NCBI RefSeq assembly: GCF_000474235.1
Contig: NZ_BATA01000008.1
Location: 1-52,808, forward strand
Direction of reading: 5' to 3'
DNA from: Halarchaeum acidiphilum MH1-52-1
GTDB lineage: Archaea; Halobacteriota; Halobacteria; Halobacteriales; Halobacteriaceae
DNA length: 52,808 nt
Shown: positions 46,978-52,808 of the stretch, in pieces
Layout: each line of letters starts with the position of its first letter
How positions within the stretch are numbered: position 1 is the stretch's first letter
Position numbers and translations under genes: made by a program
The notes under the pieces: model-generated
The model's input: only the letters and a program-made list of their open reading frames with translations
What the model was told of the DNA's origin: nothing
Databases searched by the model: none

Positions 46978-47900
46978 AAGTCGAAGAAGGCCTCCTGATT
47001 CGGCCCGACGTTGTGGACGTAGACGTGGTCGTAGCCCGCGTCCACGAACTCCTGCAGGGCGGCGATGTGTGCGTCGGGATCGGGATCCGTGAGCGTGTGG
47101 CCCTCGCGGACGTCCTCGCGGGTCACGTCCTCGCAGGCGTGCTCGAAGTGGGCGGGCGTCGGGAGTTCCGAACTCAGCGGTCCCGCGAGTTCGCCCGTCG
47201 GCCACCAGTCGGACACCGTCTCGACGGCTTCCTCCTCGGTCTCGGCGTAGCAGACCGCGAGCTGGCCGTACGTCGGGCCGTCGCCGCCCGCGTCGCGGTA
47301 CGTCTCGACGACGCCCTCGTTCGGGCCGACGCAGACGATTCCGTCGCCGACGGCCGCGGCCGTCCGCGCGCTGTGCTCGCCGTACGCCGAGACGTAGATC
47401 GGCGGCGTCTCCTCGGGGAGCGTGAAGAGCTGGGCGTTCTCGACGGTGTAGTGTTCCCCGTCGTGGCTCACCATCTCGCCGCTCCAGAGCGCTCGTACTA
47501 CGTCGATGGCCTCCTCCAGCATCTCCAGACGGACGTGATGCGGCGGCCACTTCGCGCCGGTGACGTGCTCGTTCAGGCGCTCGCCGGTGCCGACGCCGAA
47601 GAAGAACCGCCCGTCGAGCATCGACGCGGTCGTCGCCGTCGCCTGCGCGAGGTTCGCGGGGTGCTCGCGGATGATCGGTGCGGTGACGCCCGTCCCGACC
47701 TCGATGTCGTCCGTCGTCTCGGAGACGGCGCCGAGCGTGCTCCACACGTAGGGCGCCTCGCCCTGCTGGCGGATCCACGGGTGGTAGTGGTCGGAGATCG
47801 GCGCGAAGTCGAAGCCGCGCGCCTCCGCCTCGGCGGCCAGCGACGCCAGTTCGCTCCCGTCGTGCTCCTCGCTCGACAGCGCGTAGCCGAATGCCGTCAT
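46947..47900 (-). CDS. LLM-class (F420-dependent type) oxidoreductase
   Basis: TIM-barrel oxidoreductase of 317 residues of the luciferase-like family. Conserved parts are FGYALSSEEHDGSELASLAA, FDFAPISDHYHPWI, VGTGVTAPIIREHPANLAQA, GRFFFGVGTGERLNEHVTG and PIYVSAYGEHSARTAAAVGDG. The HPW/NEH pattern is like the F420-dependent glucose-6-phosphate dehydrogenase group (TIGR03557-type), so F420 rather than FMN is the likely cofactor; the substrate is unknown. It is divergent from the MoaB/CinA-like gene, with 138 nt between. Confidence 0.87.
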   Translation of the reverse strand: MTAFGYALSSEEHDGSELASLAAEAEARGFDFAPISDHYHPWIRQQGEAPYVWSTLGAVSETTDDIEVGTGVTAPIIREHPANLAQATATTASMLDGRFFFGVGTGERLNEHVTGAKWPPHHVRLEMLEEAIDVVRALWSGEMVSHDGEHYTVENAQLFTLPEETPPIYVSAYGEHSARTAAAVGDGIVCVGPNEGVVETYRDAGGDGPTYGQLAVCYAETEEEAVETVSDWWPTGELAGPLSSELPTPAHFEHACEDVTREDVREGHTLTDPDPDAHIAALQEFVDAGYDHVYVHNVGPNQEAFFDFYEEDVLSAF

Positions 47901-48006
47901 GCCCGTGTGAACGAGCGCCGGCGGGTCGTGCTTTCGGGCCGCGATCGGTCGCCGCGCGACGGCTCCCCCCGCTCACCGTTCGGCCCGTCACCCGCCGCTG
48001 CCACAC

Positions 48007-48014
48007 GCTTTAAT
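48007..48014 (+). promoter_or_regulatory. TATA-like box of the MoaB/CinA-like gene
   Basis: GCTTTAAT lies 32 nt before the ATG at 48039 in the divergent gap with the LLM gene. Confidence 0.6.
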
Positions 48015-48038
48015 CGTCGCGCCGTCCTCCACTCCCGC

Positions 48039-48788
48039 ATGGAAGTCGCGATCCTCACCGTCGGTGACGAGCTACTCGCCGGCGACACCGAAAACACGAA
48101 CGCGTCGTGGCTCGGCCGACAGCTCTCCGCGCGCGGTGCGTCAGTCGAGCGCGTCCTCGTCGTCCCGGACGAGCGCGCGACCATCGCCGAGTACGTCCGC
48201 GAGTGGCGCGACGCCTACGACGCCGTCATCGTCACCGGTGGGCTCGGCGGGACGCACGACGACGTGACGATGGACGCCGTCGCGGACGCCGCCGACGTCG
48301 ACCTCCACGTGCCCGACGAGGCCCGGGAGGCCGTCGAGCGCGCCGCGCGCGCCTATCGCGACGCGAACCCCGCGGAGGCCGAGCGCTTCGAACTCGACCT
48401 CGACGTCGAGTCGTGGGCCACCGTCCCCGAGGACGCGCGCGTCATCCCGAACGAACCCGGTCTCTCCCCCGGTGCGAAGGTCGGCGCCATCGACGACGGC
48501 GGCGCGATCTACGTCTTCCCGGGCGTCCCCGACGAGGTCCACGCGATGTTCGACCTCGTCGCCGGGGACTTCGGCGGCGACGTCGTCTCCGAGATCACCT
48601 ACACGAGCGCCCCCGAGGGGGCCATCGGTCCCGACCTCGAAGCCGTCCGCGACGCCTACGACGTCGCCGTCGGCAGCTACCCCTCCGGCGAGGGTCCGAA
48701 TCGCCTGAAGGTCACCGGCGAGGACCCCGAGGAGGTCGCCGCGGCGCTCGCCGACCTCGAGGAGCGCGTCGAGTCACCGGCCGAGTGA
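48039..48788 (+). CDS. CinA N-terminal/MoaB-type molybdopterin-binding-like protein
   Basis: Soluble protein of 249 residues. The N-terminal MoCF_biosynth domain has VAILTVGDELLAGDTENTNA, WLGRQLSARGASVERVLVVP and VIVTGGLGGTHDDVTMDAVA (the T-G-G-x-G-x-x-x-x-D motif). The middle segment NEPGLSPGAKVGAIDDGG leads to AIYVFPGVPDEVHAMFD, as in CinA/NMN-deamidase-type proteins. The C-terminal amidohydrolase domain of full CinA is absent. Annotation as competence/damage-inducible or NMN-deamidase-related is by family only; a nucleotide-pyrophosphate substrate is plausible. Confidence 0.85.
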   Translation: MEVAILTVGDELLAGDTENTNASWLGRQLSARGASVERVLVVPDERATIAEYVREWRDAYDAVIVTGGLGGTHDDVTMDAVADAADVDLHVPDEAREAVERAARAYRDANPAEAERFELDLDVESWATVPEDARVIPNEPGLSPGAKVGAIDDGGAIYVFPGVPDEVHAMFDLVAGDFGGDVVSEITYTSAPEGAIGPDLEAVRDAYDVAVGSYPSGEGPNRLKVTGEDPEEVAAALADLEERVESPAE

Positions 48789-48876
48789 TCGGGGCGGACG
48801 GTCCCGCACGCGACCGATCGCGTCGGGGATAGATTTAACAGCCGCTACCAGAAAGTATATCATTGGGGATCGCACC

Positions 48877-49011
48877 ATGCCAGTTCCAACGTATCCGAGC
48901 GACGAACCGGACCGTCGCGGTGGTGCCCCCGACCTCGACGACCTCGTCGGGCGCATCATCCGCGGGAACGACGAGCGCGAACGTGCGCCCGCACCGACGT
49001 GCGGGCCGTAG
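48877..49011 (+). CDS. 44-aa acidic small protein
   Basis: A short ORF, ATG to TAG, with MPVPTYPSDEPDRRGGAPDL, DDLVGRIIRGNDERER and APAPTCGP. A TATATC box lies about 22 nt upstream and a TTTTTT run 36 nt downstream, so it looks like a complete transcription unit. Composition is acidic/basic mixed with one central helix (DLDDLVGRIIRGND) that could be a peptide-binding or docking helix. No family is recognised. Confidence 0.45.
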   Translation: MPVPTYPSDEPDRRGGAPDLDDLVGRIIRGNDERERAPAPTCGP

Positions 49012-49047
49012 CGGGACGGCCCACCGTCGGACGTGAGCGCCGGGTCG

Positions 49048-49053
49048 TTTTTT
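49048..49053 (+). terminator. T6 run after the 44-aa gene
   Basis: TTTTTT on the plus strand, 36 nt after the stop at 49011, is an unusual run for this G+C-rich genome and fits archaeal termination. Confidence 0.5.
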
Positions 49054-49062
49054 CGCCAGTCG

Positions 49063-50244
49063 TCACGTCGCCGTGCTGACGATCTTGATGACGTCGCCCT
49101 CCTCGAGTTCGTAGTCCTCCGCGACCTCCCGCGAGGTGCGGGCGTTCACGGCGTGGAGATACCCGTCGCCGATGTCGGAGTGGACGGCGTACGCGAGGTC
49201 TTTCGGCGTCGACCCGCGCGGGAGGAGGAAGGCGTCGGGGAGCATCGTTCCCGTCCCGTCCGTCCACTTCGCGGCGTCCTGCACGGGGTAGGCCGTGAGG
49301 TGATCGAGCAGGTCGTACACCGCGTCGTTCAGCGCCGTCTGGACTCCGGTGCCGCCGTACGCGGCCATCGTCTCGCGCAACTCGGAGAGGAGAGACGCCT
49401 GCTCCTCCGGGAGGTCGCCCGTCACCTCGAAGGTCTCGTCGCCGGGATCGTAGGTGAGGACGCCCGCGTCCGCCCCGCGGCGGAGCGCGAGTTCGCCCTG
49501 CGCGGTCGCGGGAATCACGGGCTTGTCGAGATCGCGGAGGCGCTCGACGTACTCGTCGGGCGCGACGTCGATCTTGTTCGCGACGACGACGATCGGTTTC
49601 GTCCGCGCGCGGATGTCGCGCGCGAGCGCCTCCCGATCGTCGTCGGTCCACTGGATCGGGTCGTCGGGGTAGTCGAGCGTGCGGAGCGTCGCCATCACGT
49701 CGTATTCCGTCGCGCCGAAGCCCGTCAGGAGGTCCGTGACGGCCTCCTCGATGTCGAATCCGGGGCTGCGCGACTGGCGCTCGACGGACTCCCAGTTCCG
49801 GTTCACGATCCCGGTCAGCCAGAGGTCCATCTCCTCCTCCACGAAGTCGATGTCCTCCACGGGATCGTGCGTCCCCACCTCCACGGGTTCGCCCTCGGGA
49901 CCCGTCCCACCGGAGGCGTCCACGACGTTCAGGATCGCGTCCGCGTTCGTCAGTTCGTCGAGGAACTGATTGCCGAGACCGCGTCCCTCGTGCGCGCCCG
50001 GGACGAGACCCGCGACGTCGAGCAACTCGACGGGCACGTAGCGCGTCCCGTCGCGGCAATGCTCGCTATCGCAGCGCTCCTCGCGGTCCGTGCAGGGACA
50101 GGTCGTCCGGACGTGCGTGACGCCGCGGTTCGCGTCGATCGTCGTGAAGGGGTAGTTCGCCATCTGGACCTCGGCCATCGTCGCCGCCGTGTAGAAGGTG
50201 GACTTGCCGGCGTTCGGCTTGCCGGCCAGCGCGAGGGAGAGCAT
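49063..50244 (-). CDS. YchF-type P-loop GTPase/ATPase, second paralogue
   Basis: Paralogue of the protein at 7386-8570, 393 residues. Walker A is ALAGKPNAGKSTFYTAATM; YPFTTIDANRGVTHVR, LLDVAGLVPGAHEGRGLGNQ and VANKID complete the nucleotide site; the TGS domain (AFLLPRGSTPKDLAYAVHSD) closes the protein. Between the switch regions is a cysteine-rich insert, C-x-C-x6-C-x4-C (TCPCTDREERC then DSEHC), which may bind zinc. The sister protein has a different Cys spacing. Both probably act on ribosomes or RNA. It is likely read together with nothing upstream; the VOC gene is 39 nt away on the same strand. Confidence 0.9.
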   Translation of the reverse strand: MLSLALAGKPNAGKSTFYTAATMAEVQMANYPFTTIDANRGVTHVRTTCPCTDREERCDSEHCRDGTRYVPVELLDVAGLVPGAHEGRGLGNQFLDELTNADAILNVVDASGGTGPEGEPVEVGTHDPVEDIDFVEEEMDLWLTGIVNRNWESVERQSRSPGFDIEEAVTDLLTGFGATEYDVMATLRTLDYPDDPIQWTDDDREALARDIRARTKPIVVVANKIDVAPDEYVERLRDLDKPVIPATAQGELALRRGADAGVLTYDPGDETFEVTGDLPEEQASLLSELRETMAAYGGTGVQTALNDAVYDLLDHLTAYPVQDAAKWTDGTGTMLPDAFLLPRGSTPKDLAYAVHSDIGDGYLHAVNARTSREVAEDYELEEGDVIKIVSTAT

Positions 50245-50283
50245 GGGAAGGGATAGCAGGAGGACGCGAAAGGCCGTTTCGCT

Positions 50284-50715
50284 TCAGCCTTCGAGGACCT
50301 CGATCAGGTTGCCGTCCGGGTCGCGCACGAAGAGGATGGTCGTTCCGCTCGCCGTCGTCCGCGGGCCGTCCGCCAGCGTCTCCACGTCGTCGGGCAGCGA
50401 CTCGTGGAAGGCGTCGAGATCCGGCACGGAGAGACCGAGATGCGTCGCGCCCGTGTCGTTCACCGCTCCGCCGCGAACGTCGTCGCCCGCGGGATCGTAA
50501 CTGACGAGTTCGACGCGCGCGCCGTCCGCATCGAGGTGCGCGAAGTCCGCGCTCGCGCCCTCGACGGCGACGCCCTCCGCGAACGCCTCGCCGGACACCT
50601 CGAACTCCGCGAGGACGTCGAGACCGAGGACGTCGCGGTAGAACGCGAGCGCCTCGTCGAGATCGGAGACGGTGATACCGAAGTGGTGCGCGCTTGGTGT
50701 CGCGTCGTCGCTCAT
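50284..50715 (-). CDS. VOC-superfamily (glyoxalase-like) protein
   Basis: Metal-dependent enzyme or binding protein of 143 residues with two beta-alpha-beta-beta-beta modules. Putative metal ligands are His in HHFGITVSDLDEALAFYRD, His in THLGLSVPDLDAFHESL, and Glu in PDGNLIEVLEG. The FVRDPDGNLIEV ending is the usual VOC signature. The family covers glyoxalase I, ring-cleavage dioxygenases and methylmalonyl-CoA epimerase; none can be chosen here. The ATG at 50715 starts MSDDATPSAH; an upstream in-frame ATG would add nine residues. Confidence 0.85.
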   Translation of the reverse strand: MSDDATPSAHHFGITVSDLDEALAFYRDVLGLDVLAEFEVSGEAFAEGVAVEGASADFAHLDADGARVELVSYDPAGDDVRGGAVNDTGATHLGLSVPDLDAFHESLPDDVETLADGPRTTASGTTILFVRDPDGNLIEVLEG

Positions 50716-50881
50716 ATCGCCCTCTCGCGTCGCCGCTCGCAAATAGCTGTCTCACTCGCGTCGCGGTACCGATATCCCACCGTGCAGTCCGCTCACGCCG
50801 CTCGTTCGTTCATCCGCACCTGCGGTCTGCTCACGGAGCGCTCCGCTCACCGTTCGCGTGTCCGTCCGCGCGTAGCGTGGA

Positions 50882-51753
50882 CTACTCCGGATCCCGGCGT
50901 GGCTCCCGATCGAGCGTCATCTCGCCGCGCGCCCGGATGCCGCCGTCGATGTCCGCGTCCGGGTGGACGACGACGTTCTCTCCGGAGACGTCGCCGAGGA
51001 TCAGCGCGCCCTCGCGGACGTAGACGTCGCCGCCGCGCGTCGTCACGTCGCCGTGGACCTTCGTGCCGACGCCGACGACGACGTCGGCCTGCGCGCGCAG
51101 CTCCCGAAGAGATTGGAGTCGGCACCGACCTCGATCTCCGTCGCGCGGACGTTCCCGTGGAGGCGACACGCGTCGCCGATTTCCGCGGGCGCGGAGGCGC
51201 GCCACGCGTCGTCGCTGACGTGCGCGCCGCGCGGGATCGTGATGGGCGGGGCATCCGTCTCCGCGCTGAGTTCGTCGATGAGTTCCTGCGCTTCCGCCTC
51301 CTCGCCGAGGCGCAACAGCTGGGCGAGGTAGGTCATGAAGAAGACGACCGTCGGCATCGGATTGCGGATGACGATCCACCCGTTCGCCTCGAAGCCCTCC
51401 TCGATGTCGACGTCGTCGCCGATGTCGAGGTCCCCGCCGACGACGAGACGGCCCGCGATGTGCGCGCGCTCGCCGAGGTAGGCGTCGCCGCTCGCGAGGA
51501 CGTTACCGTCCACGTCGCTCCACATGTCGAGGCGGACGTCCGCCTCGGCCTCGATGTCGCCGCCGAAGCGCGCGCGCTCGCCGGCGACGACGTTCTGCCC
51601 GCGGACACCGAACTCGACGGTGCTCTGCCCGCCCACGAGGACGTCCCCGTCGTTCACGAGGTCGTGCTCCTCGACGGTCGTGCCGTCGGGGAGCCGCAAC
51701 CGATCGAGTGGGTCCGAACCGAACACGGCCGTACGGAGCCACCCCACCGCCAT
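50882..51753 (-). CDS. Bactofilin-like polymer-forming protein (frameshifted)
   Basis: Protein of about 290 residues made of right-handed beta-helix repeats of the bactofilin/DUF583 kind: GDVLVGGQSTVEFGVRGQNV, FGGDIEAEADVRLDMWSDVD, AHIAGRLVVGGDLDIGDDVD, then a hydrophobic helical insert (TVVFFMTYLAQLLRLGEE) and a second helical set (HGNVRATEIEVGADSNLFG, VHGDVTTRGGDVYVREGALI). Such proteins polymerise into filaments or sheets; a role in cell shape or envelope is inferred. The frame is lost at the C run 51103-51105; one more base gives LFGELRAQADVVVG. It is divergent from the DUF5800-like gene. Confidence 0.8.
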
Positions 51754-51816
51754 AAAGGACTCGTCGGACGCCTCGCCGACGCGCCCCTTTTATCCCCTCG
51801 GCACCGAGTCGTCGGT

Positions 51817-52020
51817 ATGACAACGCTCTCCTTCGACGAGGACGGCGTCGACGTCGTCTACGAGGGGACGGAGTTCCGCCTCGAACGCGACCTCGTCGAG
51901 CAGGCCACGCAGAAGGACTACTTCGACGTCACCGATCACGAGGTCCTCCGGATGGTCGAGGAGGACCCGACCCTCTCCGGGGAAGCCCGACAGATCGGCG
52001 ACATCGTGGACGCGCAGTAG
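51817..52020 (+). CDS. Small haloarchaeal protein (DUF5800-like)
   Basis: A 67-residue acidic protein: MTTLSFDEDGVDVVYEGTEF, RLERDLVEQATQKDYFDVTD, HEVLRMVEEDPTLSGEARQI. It appears to be a beta-hairpin followed by two helices and is of a type I remember as common in haloarchaea, without known function. A CCTTTTATCC box about 28 nt before the ATG fits a leaderless transcript. Confidence 0.75.
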   Translation: MTTLSFDEDGVDVVYEGTEFRLERDLVEQATQKDYFDVTDHEVLRMVEEDPTLSGEARQIGDIVDAQ

Positions 52021-52060
52021 GCCCGTTCCTTTCTTCTCCGCGGCACTCCATCGTCAGGAT

Positions 52061-52453
52061 ATGGACGACTGGCTCAAGGCCGTACTCGCGCTCGGCGTGC
52101 TCTTCGTCGCGGCGCCGATCCTCGCGATGCTGTTCCTCACGCCGATGCTGGGCGGAACGTACGGTTCGACGGGCGGGATGCACGGCGGCGGAATGTACGG
52201 TTCGACGGGCGGGATGCACGGCGGCGGAATGTACGGTCCGATGGGTGGCGCGTACGGCGGGAGCGTCCTCCTCCGACTCGCCGTCCCGCTCGTCGTGCTC
52301 CTCGCGCTCTGCTACGGCGGCTATCGGCTCCTTCGCGCGGGCGACGGCGAGGACGCCGCGCTCCGCGAACTCCGCGAGGCGTACGCGCGCGGCGATCTCA
52401 CGACGGAAGAGTACGAGGAGCGTCGCGAGCGACTCGACGACTCGCGGGAGTAA
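52061..52453 (+). CDS. SHOCT-domain membrane protein with Gly/Met/His repeat
   Basis: A 130-residue protein: a membrane span (LKAVLALGVLFVAAPILAML), a loop of GSTGGMHGGGMY repeats, a second span (LLRLAVPLVVLLALCYGGY) and a C-terminal SHOCT helix pair (LRELREAYARGDLTTEEYEE). SHOCT domains are short oligomerisation or protein-binding modules at membrane proteins. The Met/His-rich outside loop could bind a metal such as copper, though this is speculation. The repeat is encoded by an exact 36-bp duplication. Confidence 0.8.
   Translation: MDDWLKAVLALGVLFVAAPILAMLFLTPMLGGTYGSTGGMHGGGMYGSTGGMHGGGMYGPMGGAYGGSVLLRLAVPLVVLLALCYGGYRLLRAGDGEDAALRELREAYARGDLTTEEYEERRERLDDSRE
52161..52232 (+). repeat. 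Exact tandem duplication of 36 bp
   Basis: Two identical 36-bp units encode YGSTGGMHGGGM twice; a diverged third unit (YGPMGGAYGG) follows. The in-frame repeat can expand or shrink by slippage. Confidence 0.85.
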
Positions 52454-52481
52454 TCGCGAAGAGGGAGAGAGACCGGGAGAC

Positions 52482-52808
52482 CTAGGCGAACGTCTGCGAG
52501 ACGTCGGGTTCGTCGTCGTGGTCGAGCTTTTCGAGGGCGTTGCGGAAGTCGCTCATCGTCACTTCCGTGCGGTCGTCGCGGATGGCGTACATGCCGGCCT
52601 CGGTGGTGACGGCCTTCACGTCCGCGCCGGAGAGTTCCTCGCTCTCGCGGGCGAGGACCTCGAAGTCGACGCCGTCCGCGACGTTCATGTCGCGGGTGTG
52701 GATCCGGAAGATCTTCGCGCGACCCACCTCGTCGGGCTTGGGCACCTCGATGAGGCGATCGAAGCGGCCCGGGCGCAGGATGGCGCGATCGAGCATGTCG
52801 AAGCGGTT
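52482..52808 (-). CDS. Proteasome-activating nucleotidase PAN, C-terminal part (truncated by window edge)
   Basis: The last 108 residues of an AAA+ proteasomal ATPase; the rest lies beyond 52808. Visible are the second region of homology NRFDMLDRAILRPGRFDRLI with its arginine fingers (R-P-G-R-F-D-R), VPKPDEVGRAKIFRIHT, and the helical lid ELSGADVKAVTTEAGMYAIR with sensor-2 region, ending SDFRNALEKLDHD and DEPDVSQTFA. PAN unfolds substrates for the 20S proteasome. The final three residues are T-F-A rather than a canonical hydrophobic-Tyr-X docking motif. VCP/Cdc48-like ATPases share this lid, but the length and tail fit PAN. Confidence 0.85.
   Translation of the reverse strand, partial: NRFDMLDRAILRPGRFDRLIEVPKPDEVGRAKIFRIHTRDMNVADGVDFEVLARESEELSGADVKAVTTEAGMYAIRDDRTEVTMSDFRNALEKLDHDDEPDVSQTFA

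Noticed and set aside
47013-48038. N-terminal extension of the MoaB/CinA-like gene to 591 codons
   Set aside because: The extra part is antisense to the LLM oxidoreductase gene; the family start and the TATA box both point to the ATG at 48039.

Overview
The window is a stretch of chromosome from a halophilic archaeon (class Halobacteria). The evidence is very high G+C with almost no stops in non-coding frames, strongly acidic deduced proteins, many leaderless genes with a TATA-like box about 25-35 nt before the start codon, Tat-type lipoprotein signals, archaeal translation and proteasome genes (aIF2-beta, PAN), and several haloarchaea-only protein families. The genus cannot be fixed from the sequence alone.

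Layout. 1-4.1 kb: a broken PIN-domain gene, a hairpin-rich spacer that may be a transposon relic, a membrane histidine kinase and a lipase-maturation-factor-like membrane protein. 4.3-14.2 kb: purine salvage (Hpt plus an NCS2 permease), aIF2-beta, a NUDIX pseudogene, a YchF-type GTPase, a rhodanese lipoprotein, a cation antiporter, a COG2403 P-loop protein, a DUF2071 protein and a ZIP-like transporter. 14.5-22.4 kb: the branched-chain amino acid cluster leuA-ilvB-ilvN-ilvC-leuC-leuD-leuB. Most of its genes overlap by 4-8 nt, and a leaderless, Ile/Val-rich short ORF with a terminator-like hairpin lies before ilvB. 22.4-28.3 kb: homoserine kinase, two FAD enzymes and conserved haloarchaeal proteins. 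28.4-33.9 kb: carB, an HD hydrolase, carA and an Lrp-type regulator, with the same palindrome (TTACGA-N3-TCGTAA) in front of carB and between carA and lrp. 33.9-34.7 kb: two inverted copies of a structured repeat around a low-G+C small membrane gene. 35-40.6 kb: PAC2 chaperone, RNA m5C methyltransferase with a PUA-like partner, and the XPB/Bax1 DNA-repair pair. 40.7-44.7 kb: grpE-dnaK-dnaJ. 44.7-52.8 kb: an aminotransferase, a NUDIX hydrolase, an F420-type oxidoreductase, a MoaB/CinA-like protein, a second YchF-type GTPase, a VOC protein, a bactofilin-like protein, small proteins, and the C-terminal part of PAN at the edge.

Data quality. At least 14 single-base frameshifts interrupt 12 genes, including aIF2-beta, leuA, ilvB, carB and xpb. 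Most sit in short G or C runs, so they look like sequencing or assembly errors rather than biology. Coordinates for those genes span the repaired reading. The NUDIX pseudogene at 7077-7389 is different, because it lacks its whole catalytic box.

The most interesting candidates are the ilv leader-peptide/attenuator, the three-copy dispersed element whose four hairpins keep their pairing while their sequence changes, and the shared car operator.
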